64,000 nt of DNA from Chlorops oryzae. Taxonomy: Eukaryota; Arthropoda; Insecta; Diptera; Chloropidae. Every line of letters starts with the position of its first letter. Positions within the stretch are counted from its first letter, which is position 1. The translations under genes were made by a program, and so were the position numbers. Positions 55,790 to 64,000 of this stretch are shown piece by piece. Under the pieces are notes generated by a model that saw only the letters and a program-made list of their open reading frames with translations, had not been told where the DNA came from and made no database searches. The stretch spans positions 36,474,602 through 36,538,601 of the forward strand of contig CM035806.1 of assembly GCA_020466095.1 (NCBI GenBank). Reading direction: 5' to 3'.

Positions 55790-55939
55790 TTACCGAAGAT
55801 TCAGACAGACAAATGACAGAAGCTGATCGATTCCTTTGTCACCCTGATCAAGAAATAATTATATGTCTATCTACCGCGACCTTTCGTATGTTACATACAC
55901 GTTACAAAATTTTTTACCCTTTCCTTCGGAAAAGGTATA
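55790..55939 (-). mobile_element. DINE-1/INE-1-like 5' end, copy D, minus strand
   Basis: Read from 55939 downwards: TATACCTTTTCCGAAGG, a run containing GTATGTAACA, ATAATTATTTCTTGATCAGG and GTCATTTGTCTGTCTGAAT. This is the INE-1 order, and closer to the Drosophila version than copies A-C. The 3' limit is unclear. Confidence 0.5.
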
Positions 55940-56066
55940 AAAATACAGAAGAAAAAACAAATTAGCTTTACTAGAAAAATCTACATTTAACCCACAAAAT
56001 CTTGAACTGAAATTTACGACAGCGCATAAATGAGAATCGCAAAATCCATTGGAAAAAAGAGACTTA

Positions 56067-56072
56067 TTTATT
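56067..56072 (-). terminator. polyadenylation signal AATAAA of IMP3
   Basis: TTTATT on the plus strand lies 14 bases beyond the stop codon, implying a very short 3' UTR. Confidence 0.5.
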
Positions 56073-56085
56073 AATAATTAAAACA

Positions 56086-56997
56086 TTAAAGAGTAAAATC
56101 GTCACGCATTTCGTTATAAGTGAGAACATGCTGTTTGATCTTGGATCCGTCGACCCACGTAACAAAATCTTCCATATTTCGTGTAATCAGAAAAGCAGGA
56201 TCCTTTATCATTTCCGGTCCGACACGTACGTGCCCTTGTTCGATAAGGTCAGTAGCATCTTTCAAGTTCTGCGACATTTTATCTGTTCCACGTAAAATTC
56301 AAAAAACTTAATTCTTTTTTTATGACAATCTCCAACATTTTCTCTACTACTTACTTTTGACCATAACTACAGGAAGACGACGGCGACAGAAAGATACACC
56401 ACAGACTTTACTTGCAGTCTCCAACGAAAATTCGTTATTTATAAGTCCCATCGCATAGAGTTTTTGTAGCAGCATATGAGTAGCTTCGGCTTTAAATGGA
56501 TCGCTCTTTTCTAATTGTGCAATTTTCTCCACTAATTCACGCAACTCACGCGCTAACTTGTTGTATCTGCAAATATATTTTAGTTAATATTTTGCATTGC
56601 AACTAATAAACGGGAATTAAAAAAGAGCTTAAGTTCACTTTGTTCAGTTTGTTGACATTGCTATTATTTTCCAAAATAAGAGAAATTTTAAGGAATTATT
56701 TTGATCTCTTAAATCAGGTAGTAATTTATATAACATATACCACTCGTAAAAAATGAATTGTACAAATAAAAAATAATACTTTCTCCATAAACTTAACATA
56801 AACAATTTTAGAACTTAATCACTTTTTCTATATGAGCAAAAGCATGTGCACAAAACTTACTTTGTAAAATCTTCCCGTTTGCGTATGTGAAAACGTTGTA
56901 GTGTTTTAGTTTCTTTTCCTTGATTGTCAATATTCCAAGTAATGAAATCAACCTTTTTGAGCAATTTTTTCTCGTGGTATTTTAGATTCCGCACCAT
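56086..56997 (-). CDS. U3 small nucleolar ribonucleoprotein IMP3, 181 aa
   Basis: Component of the SSU processome that helps U3 snoRNA pair with pre-rRNA for 18S maturation; nucleolar. The coding exons, in order on the minus strand, are 56997-56861, 56566-56355 and 56282-56086 (137, 212 and 197 nt; donors GTAAGT, acceptors TTTGCAG and GAACAG). The protein starts [19 protein letters not shown], has [20 protein letters not shown] and [20 protein letters not shown], then the S4 RNA-binding domain (about 110-175) with [18 protein letters not shown], and ends [15 protein letters not shown] plus [14 protein letters not shown]. Length and motifs match IMP3 across animals (about 180 aa). Drosophila counterpart: CG4866 from memory. 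Intron 2 is only 72 bases. Confidence 0.95.
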
Positions 56998-57097
56998 TTT
57001 TCTCCAAAAACGTTTTTATTTTGGTTTTCAAATGAAATAGGGATGGGAGTAAAAATGAAATGTTCACGCTTTTGAAACCTCGATACGAAATTTATGA

Positions 57098-57299
57098 GAG
57101 GTCTTTTACACTAGTCAATTGTTGATCGTCAAATCTTATTTTCATTACCTTTTAGAGTTGAATTCGCGTTTATACGTAGGAAAGAAATCACGAAACGATA
57201 GTGCAACGAAAAAACGCTAAATTTTTCTCTAAATTCCCGCAATTTGCTCGCCCGAAAGAGAGAATTGACGGTCAATAATTGTCTAGTGTAAAAGGCCTC
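57098..57299. mobile_element. MITE, 202 bp, GAGGCCTTTTACACTAG family (intact copy)
   Basis: The left end GAGGTCTTTTACACTAGTCA and inverted right end GAGGCCTTTTACACTAGACA agree, continuing with GTTGATCGTCAA / ATTGACCGTCAA. It lies 100 bases upstream of the IMP3 start codon. A fragment is at 4263-4287 and another copy starts at 63845. Confidence 0.65.
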
Positions 57300-57491
57300 A
57301 GTAATTTTTTTTAATCTCCATCTATCGAAAATCGAAACAATATTGTGGGAAGGCGGTATTTTTGGGTCACCATCAAAAACCACTGGAACAAATTATTTAT
57401 AATAGTCATTGCATTAATGTGCGAAAATATATTTTATCAAAACAATAATAATAGGAATAAAAATTGTCAATATTTTTTTGCGATAGATATT

Positions 57492-57499
57492 TATCGATA
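57492..57499. promoter_or_regulatory. DRE site TATCGATA upstream of IMP3
   Basis: A perfect palindromic DRE sits about 500 bases upstream of the IMP3 ATG, with the 57098 MITE between them. DRE sites are common at ribosome-biogenesis gene promoters in flies; use here is inferred. Confidence 0.3.
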
Positions 57500-57534
57500 A
57501 TGAGTTCCGTCGGTAGGAGGCCATTTACACGTTA

Positions 57535-57924
57535 TACGCTATTTACACGTTAGAGCCTATACTGAGATATGCAGTAAGTAAAGCGCCCACAAGAAATACG
57601 TGCAAAAAAAAATTGAAAAGTACTTCGAAGTAAATACTTTACTTTCGCTTATACTGAGATCTCAAGTAATCAAGAGCGCAGGGTTGCATGCGACTTTCCT
57701 GGTTTACTTCGCCATGGAAATGAACAGCTGATTGCGGCACATTTTTCAAAGTAAATACTGACACCGACTTCGAAGGTGTTAAATTATTGGCATACTTTAA
57801 AGAATTAAGGGAGCGTGAATATAGTTGTCTCTCTCACACTTTACGACGTTGTAGCGAATAGGCTCCTAATGTGCAAGTAGTTACTGCATACCTCAGTATA
57901 GGCTCTTAACGTGTAAATAGCGTA
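57535..57924. mobile_element. TIR element, 390 bp, TACGCTATTTACACGTTA ends
   Basis: The left end TACGCTATTTACACGTTAGA continues with GCCTATACTGAGATATGCAG. The right end inverted has the same words with two or three changes, over about 50 bases. ATTTACACGTTA is also present once just outside the left end (57522). Confidence 0.65.
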
Positions 57925-58499
57925 GTAGAATCAAAGTTGATACATTTTCATATATCGCAAATCAGAGCTGCCAGATTAACCCGAATTGACCCATGGTTGC
58001 CATATGGCAACAGACAGTAGACATGCACAAAAATGATCCTAACGGGCATTCGAACGCAATAACTAGCCTGCCAGCAGTCAGTTGACAGACATGAAAATAG
58101 AGCAACAGACATTTGTAATTTGGATACATGCGGAAGCAGGAAAAAAATTCACATTCATAATGAATGCAATTATATTTTGCTTTAAATTCATGCAGGAAAA
58201 AGACAGATCTTTATACTATGAAAAATCAATTTTTTCAAAATTCGTAGAACAAAATTTGAAACTGGATCAAATTGGGTTAATTGATATCGAGAAAAATTTA
58301 TGTTCCCGACAATATTGGATTTCCAATGTGCCCTATTTACATTAGGTGCACACTAATTGAGCAAATCTTTTAGATTTATGGGCGAAAGATGAATTGCGTC
58401 TGGATTGCGTATAAGTATCTGATAGTATACCCGCATACATTCGTTTCATCTGCCCATAATATCATAAGGCAACATTGCCGGCAATTATTTGGGTTTATG

Positions 58500-58605
58500 G
58501 AATAACCGGAGCGTTAGTTTCTGTAGATACCCGCACTTCGTCTCGCCCATAAACCAAAAAATTGCCGGCAATAGTTGCCCTAATGTAAAAGGGCACAATA
58601 GAGCG
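58500..58605 (+). repeat. Second copy of the TTGCCGGCAATAGTTGCCC repeat
   Basis: It shares CGCACTTCGTCTCGCCCATA, TTGCCGGCAATAG and AAAAGGGCACA with 11360-11430. An inverted TGCCGGCAAT is also present at 58479, so this is the right arm of a small MITE beginning near 58470. Confidence 0.45.
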
Positions 58606-58619
58606 GGAATTGCTGCGAA

Positions 58620-59770
58620 TATACAACACGTATAAAAATGGGGTAAAAGTTACAATCAAAATTGCAGTTCATTGAAAATGGTGTCGTATGTTAAAATGTG
58701 TTGAATATTTACCGGAATTGCTACGTTATTACCAGTTCCGACCGAAGGATCAATATTGAGGCAACTATAAACACAATATTGAGGGATTTTTGACATGGTG
58801 CCGTTTGAGTTTCCCAACTAAGCCACCCGACCTAAATTTTGAATTACTTCGGAAGAATCAGTTCCAACAGTGGTTTGTTTTTTTTTTTTTTTTGCCCAGA
58901 ATTGTATGGACGTATTAAAGAGCTGCACAAATGTATTTGATTTTATTGTACACTATGTAAAGCACTATGTAAGCATTTAAATTGAAATGATAGTGAATAT
59001 ATAGTGAATGCTTTCTATTTCATAGAACAAATACTGAAACTCCAGAGCCGGGAAGCATGAAAACAGAAATGTCTGTCAGATAAGAACATACGATATCTGT
59101 AAGAAACAATCAAATTGTCGCTGTTCGCGGTAGCAAGCCAAAGACGACGGTATAAGTAATCGGGGTTTTAGATTTTAATATTTTATTCAGAAAAAATAAG
59201 CGCACGAAATTGCAGTTAATGATTAAATACATAGAGTAGTAGTCAAATACCCTATTTTCAAATTCTCACAATTTTGAAAAATATAATTTGAAGAGAAAAC
59301 ACGTCTCTCGAAAGCCTTGTGTGGCAAGATTTTACCAGCTAGGATTTCATCAAATATCCATGTTTCCTTTTCCGCGCTTGATTTTGGGTTTGGAATTTTG
59401 GTAACTTCAATTTTGTCCGCCGTATCCGCGATGTTGTCTCGCCGAAAAATCTTTGGGCAATAATGCTCGAGTACTTGCTCGTCGCTTTAGTGGTAAAAAC
59501 TATTTAGCGGGTGCGAATGTGGATAAGCCACTTTACTTTGTTTGGTAGCAATTGATATTTTTTTTATTTTTTTATTGAACTGCAAAAATTGCTGTTTATT
59601 TGTGAAGGTATATGGCAAAGATTAACGGTTTTTGCTTTTACATTGTACATACATGTATATACGAAAATCGTAAAAATAAATACAAATATAAATATGAGTT
59701 ATATATGCTCAAAATGTGAGAATGTTTTGTTAGATCTTTAAAATGGAAAACCAGTTTAAGTACTTGAATT
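58620..59770. other. Intergenic, nothing recognised
   Basis: AT-rich sequence without splice-bounded coding frames, clear inverted repeats or RNA gene signals that I can support. Confidence 0.4.
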
Positions 59771-59778
59771 GCACTTAA

Positions 59779-59991
59779 TCAATTTGAAATTATTAGCACG
59801 ATATCGCTTCGATCGATACGATCACTTCGTCGCTCCTCTTCCTTATCCTCGAAAGGATCGTTATTTTCGATACTTAGATCTTTTAACAGAGAGCTATGTA
59901 TGGAAAGCTCTTGGCATTGGAAGAGAAGCGGCGACTTAACGCTAATATGTATAGAATAATATAATCGCTTAACTAAATCGCTTATCGAATA
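59779..59991 (-). other. Coding-like acidic open frame, unassigned (possible terminal exon)
   Basis: On the minus strand 70 codons are open before a TGA at 59779-59781. The last part reads SLLKDLSIENNDPFEDK, then EEERRSDRIDRSDIV and LIISN. It has a protein-like charge pattern and a DPF motif, and no ATG. A pyrimidine-rich CTATACATATTAG could serve as acceptor at about 59944. It lies about 95 bases beyond the RasGEF1 stop on the same strand, so it could be an alternative last exon of that gene, part of its 3' UTR, or a fragment. Confidence 0.3.
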
Positions 59992-60057
59992 TTAGTGTAT
60001 AAATGGAAATGCGTTATTATTGCGTTTGATTACGTAGGCGTTAATATTTTTAAACTA

Positions 60058-60063
60058 TTTATT
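60058..60063 (-). terminator. polyadenylation signal AATAAA of the RasGEF1 gene
   Basis: The signal (TTTATT on the plus strand) lies about 23 bases past the TAA. Additional T/A-rich signals further down (59600-59690) could extend the UTR. Confidence 0.4.
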
Positions 60064-60085
60064 TGGTTAAATAATTTAAATGCAC

Positions 60086-62988
60086 TTAATTCGTAGCTGA
60101 TCTCAGCAACTTGTAGCGCTCCTTTTCCTCGCCATTGTCTGGTGCCTCACAAGCAAAAGACGCCAGTAGCAATGCCTTCTCATTCAAAATCTCGCAACTC
60201 TGCAGGAACGTGACAATATTTGGCGATTTCTCATAGGGGCAATGTGTTCGCTTCCATTTATTGAAATCTTCCGCTTGTTTGGAAATATACGTAAACTTTT
60301 CAAAATTTATGTGATCATTCGAAAGCCTGAAATTATTTAAATTACAGCTGAAAAATTTACATAATATACATTTATATTCATTCGAAAGACCAACCTGTTG
60401 GCCCTGCTTTCATTTAGAATACATAAGTCTTTTAGGAATAATGTAAAGAACGGTATAACGACACGTTGGCGAGCATCTGTTGCACCCTCGGAACGCCAAA
60501 CAGCTGCCTTCATTGTTGATCGATAGCTGCTAAAGTTCAAAGACGGATCCATTTGATGTTCGAGTACGGAAAATTTAGCTGATTGTACTCTAGACCACTG
60601 AATAAAGATGACAAGAATTGGCTAATTAAAATCAATAACACAGGCAAAATTTTTATCAACAAATACCGTCTTTTTTAAGCGTGTTACTGCATTCAGATTT
60701 AAACCGGCTAGTATGGCCATTAGGCTGTTAAAATTACCCGTATTGAAACATTCACGTGCGGTTTCAATCCAGTATTCAATCATTTGAACGCGATGTTTCT
60801 TTTTGTAGCACTAAAAGGTGTAATAAACAAGTTAAAATTATGTAAAATATAAGAGCCATTTTTTTTGTTTGTTTGTTTTTTGTATTTATTACCTTAACGA
60901 TTTCAGTTGCCGTTAGGTAACTTAATCGATTAAACCATTGCACGTATGCTTCTAGATTCCGTGCCTTTCCCGAATCAAATTCTTTGGTTAGTGCTTCTTC
61001 ATTTGCCTTTGGTGGTGAATCATTTAGCTTTTTTGAGGTTCCTAATTCACTGACGTATATATAACGTTGAAATTCTGTCGTGAATGCGTACAAAAGCTCC
61101 TCGGCTCCAATGTGCGACAGATAATCCAGTTCGATAGCAGTCAATTGGTGTGATATATCGGTGTGTTTGGCACAGATGTTCATTACACTCAATGCTTGTA
61201 CTTTGGTTACAGAATTTGCAAAGCAATTGCCGGCTTTTTTCAATTGCCGCGTTATAGGTTGAGATTCTGAGCGCATAAGGCTGTATTTGCTGGCCGTATC
61301 GGCCAAATCGGTTTTGGAACATTTATCCAATTCATCAGAAGAACGACGTAATATTGGTTTGCTGTAGGATTGCAGCGTTTCTTTGTATTTATTTAACTCG
61401 GACAATGCATCAGCCGAACGTTGAAGAATTGCCGATATATCATTCGAAAGCGTTGCATCAATGTCGATGCATTTCTTACATAAAATAAGTGCTTCATGCA
61501 TAACATTTTCATCGTGAAAATCATACGGGAATGTTTCTATCCAATGCTCAAGCAGTTTGACTAGCTTAACTGCTATCTTGGCCTTCGATGTGCGCAAGGT
61601 GAATTCTTGTTGTTGAGCCCAAATCTGATGGAGTCGAACGATCAGCTCATTTGGCTTGATAAAAATTCGAGAGCATAATAAAAATGTGAACACAAAATCT
61701 GTCTCTGGGGCGTAGTCATGTGTTGGCACTAAATGGATTATAAGGCAATCCAATGGCCCAGACATTAATTTCTCATTGCAGTAACGAAGTACCGTGTTTT
61801 CATCTATATAGCTTTGAAATGGCAATGAAATCGATGTCTGAGGCTTACGGTATTGGCGTTGATCTTTCTTTTCTAATTTCTGCAACAAGTACAAACTATT
61901 TAATATTCAATAAAATCTTTTTTCTATCTTTTTTCTTTTTCTACATCCAAAATAAAAAGAACATAAGAACAAAATTTTTTAAATACGCTTACCTTTTGAG
62001 CCTTTGAAGAGCTCGCACCATTATTCAAATTGTCACATTGTTTTTGAACAATTTCCAATTCTTCGCTGGAACTAGCTACATCATAACAAGAGGAAAACGA
62101 ATTTCCAGTCATGGTTGCACCATTTTTATTCCAAGGCGTAAAAGCTGTACTTTGCGACACACTATGGTAAACTCCATCGTGTCCAGAATCGCAGCTAACA
62201 CTCGATCGATTCCCATTGCAGCCTACAACGTTAGTGGATGCTGAATGTATTGGTTGCGAAGTCGCTGTAAGCACTGAGCTAGTCGAAATCATCGCTGAAT
62301 TAGTTCGACCAACATTGCGAGAGAACGTATTATTCGTTGACCAATCAGAAATTGTCGAGTCAGTATCACAGCATTCAGAGCTATCGATGGATACATCTGA
62401 ATTGAGCACCTTGTGACTTATCTTACTGTTATTCCTACTTAAGGCGTTCGGCATGCAAGTGAAAGTAGCACTCTTTTGTGGACTTGCTCTAGAATTTTGC
62501 TTTTCAGTAACTTCCTTCCGTGTGTACGTATGGCAATTGTCCACCATTTTGAGTGGAACATCTTTAAGGCCACGATCCGGCACAGGTTGTAGAATTTCCA
62601 TTTGATTCGACTGGTAGATGTAGTCTTCCTTTGTTTCGCATGTCCGTTCGTCAAGTACATTTCCACGTTGCGTAACACATACCTCTTCCATAGTAACAAG
62701 CGATGATTTAACGGACAACGAGGTTTCCAACTGAATCGGTTGCCTCAATAGACCAGCTTGATACAGCAATTGATTTAATAGATCGACGGAAGGCATTTGA
62801 CCATCGAGCAAGGCATTTTTTATAGCTGTAGCATCATCACCTTGCATGCCATCCAGCTTAATGGGTACACCATTAATCATAAGAGTTTCCTCCTGTTGCA
62901 CGGATGAGGATTTTTCACAGTCAACTATTCTAACACTGGGCCCGAACATTGCGTGCACCGTGCTAAGAATTTCCTCGTCCAGACTCAT
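60086..62988 (-). CDS. RasGEF1-type guanine nucleotide exchange factor (CG4853-like), 856 aa
   Basis: Activates Ras/Rap-family small GTPases by catalysing GDP release. The coding exons on the minus strand are 62988-61993, 61879-60893, 60810-60667, 60597-60395 and 60326-60086 (996, 987, 144, 203 and 241 nt), all with GT-AG borders in frame. The start is the ATG at 62988 (MSLDEEILSTVHAMFGPS); the open frame continues upstream only from a GTG. Residues 1-332 are a Ser/Thr-rich, low-complexity extension. A REM/RasGEF_N domain follows (about 350-470, SYIDENTVLRYCNEKLMSGP). The CDC25 catalytic domain (about 575-830) has NLEAYVQWFNRLSYLTATEI, CFNTGNFNSLMAILAGLN, VTRLKKTWSRV, FSVLEHQMDPSLNF and VVIPFFTLFLKDL. 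It is longer than vertebrate RASGEF1 proteins (about 470-480 aa) because of the N-terminal extension. Confidence 0.93.
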
Positions 62989-63801
62989 CGTGAATTTTAT
63001 TGTATCCTGTTGCTGTTGTTGCACAGTATCTTTTTTTTTTTTATATGCGGCTGCAGTCGTCACATATTCTACGAACGAAATATATCGCCGACGTCGGCAA
63101 AGTGTGTTTACTTCTTCAGCGTAGTGTGTTTATGCTAAAAATAGAGAGAGAGAAAAAAAAAAAGAAAACTCTTTCAACTGTTTACATTCCGCATATTTTT
63201 GTATGTTGCAATGCTTTTAGCCCACTTTCGCTAGACTTTGTGCTTTTGATTTCGAACTTTTTTTTTGTGTTTTGGTGTCATTGTTGTTGTTGTATGGATT
63301 TTATTTCCATTTTACAGACTTCTGTGCTAAAACAATGAATTTCATCAACCACACCTCAAAACTTTTTCATTCGTTGCGCCGAAATTGTGACCTACATTCA
63401 AGAAATTGATATATTATGCTGCCCAAATCCATTTCAAGTATATCTTATTGTGTTATTGATTTTTTCCAATTAGAAAACTCTGTCGATAATTCTTCTTAGA
63501 CGTTTTAGCGTAATATCACCATTCTCTTTGGCTCAATTTCGTATAACTATCTTTTTTTTTTTTTTTATTTACTTAATTCTTATCGTTTTATTGCATCAAT
63601 TATCGCAATTAGCTCGTAAATATTTATGTATCTCATTTTTTATCTAAAAAGATTTTTTATCAGACCTTCAGTAAAGGCCATTTTGGTGTTTTTATTTAAG
63701 GTATCACACACATAATTATGTTCTTTTTTTCTACATCCATCGACTCTTTAAAAAAATCAAATAAAAGTTTTTATTAGAGCTGGAGAAAGAATCGATAGCA
63801 C

Positions 63802-63818
63802 TATCGATAATATCGATA
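63802..63818. promoter_or_regulatory. Paired DRE sites upstream of RasGEF1
   Basis: TATCGATA occurs at 63802-63809 and 63811-63818, with further ATCGATAG and CTATCGAAAACATCGAT around, about 800 bases upstream of the ATG. They may be promoter or boundary elements or part of a transposon; the window ends too soon to decide. Between 63000 and 63780 I see only 5' UTR-like and AT-rich DNA. Confidence 0.3.
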
Positions 63819-63844
63819 GTTTCAAACTATCGAAAACATCGATG

Positions 63845-63935
63845 GAGGCCTTTTACATTAGTCAATAGTTGATCGTCAATTCCTATCGATATTCCCTTTT
63901 GGAGTTGCATTCGCTTTTACACTTACTCGAAAGAA
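63845..63935 (+). repeat. Copy of the GAGGCCTTTTACACTAG MITE, left part
   Basis: GAGGCCTTTTACATTAGTCA, GTTGATCGTCAATTC and GGAGTTGCATTCGC follow the order of 57098-57180. The right end is missing or outside the window. Confidence 0.55.
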
Positions 63936-64000
63936 TTGATCGTCAATTCTTACTTCGTTTGCCTTTTATAACATTTTCCTCTTCAACACAGGGGTGATAT

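Noticed and set aside
61924..61992. Continuation of RasGEF1 exon 1 into VSVFKKFCSYVLF
   Set aside because: The GTAAGC donor at 61992 and the frame-preserving acceptor at 61881 show that it is intron sequence.
62989..63063. N-terminal extension of RasGEF1 rich in Lys and Gln
   Set aside because: It has no ATG, only a GTG, and reads through a poly-A and CAA run. It is taken as 5' UTR.
1..64000. CRISPR array, operon, ribosome-binding site or prophage
   Set aside because: This is spliced eukaryotic DNA. The regular repeats present are microsatellites and transposon ends.

Overview
The window is eukaryotic nuclear DNA from a higher (cyclorrhaphan) fly. It is AT-rich, has GT-AG introns with AATAAA signals, is full of short A/T runs and (CA)n, and carries many DNA transposons and DINE-1/INE-1-like repeats. 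Four genes are recognised from their proteins: a cathepsin-L-like cysteine protease (closest in memory to Drosophila CG4847), Patronin (the CAMSAP microtubule minus-end protein), IMP3 (U3 snoRNP; CG4866) and a RasGEF1-type exchange factor (CG4853). Their grouping looks like a conserved dipteran block. The transposon load and intron sizes would suit a tephritid-like or calyptrate fly, but the species cannot be read from the sequence.

Layout. 0.2-1.2 kb: 3' terminal exon of an unrecognised plus-strand gene with an acidic, polyQ-containing product and apparent frameshifts. 1.8-10 kb: intergenic, made of transposon relics (two DINE-like copies, a pogo-like element, two hAT-type elements with 8-bp target duplications, a LINE tail and a foldback element). 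10.1-13.6 kb: the protease gene, with a TATA promoter, a non-coding first exon, a first intron holding a 545-bp pyrimidine tract, and three coding exons (358 aa). 13.7-16.7 kb: a transposon with a 9-bp target duplication that interrupts an open frame, plus two TIR/foldback elements. 16.7-52.9 kb: Patronin, with 26 coding exons joined in frame to 1846 codons, an N-terminal CH domain and a C-terminal CKK domain. Its introns hold at least fifteen transposon copies, including an intact Himar1-like mariner inside the last intron. 53-56 kb: decayed repeats. 56.1-57.0 kb: IMP3 (minus, three exons, 181 aa). 57.1-59.8 kb: MITEs and an unexplained coding-like minus-strand frame. 60.1-63.0 kb: RasGEF1 (minus, five coding exons, 856 aa). 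From 63.0 kb to the end: its upstream region.

The four genes do not form a pathway: they cover protein degradation, microtubule minus-end stabilisation, 18S rRNA maturation and small-GTPase activation. The most unusual signals are three tRNA-like (A-box/B-box) modules lying inside elements bounded by terminal inverted repeats, the intact mariner within the exon pair that encodes the CKK domain, the polypyrimidine tract next to a splice acceptor, and blocks of Patronin exons that can all be skipped without changing frame. Exon joins were worked out by hand from splice signals, frame and recalled homologues; no alignment was run.
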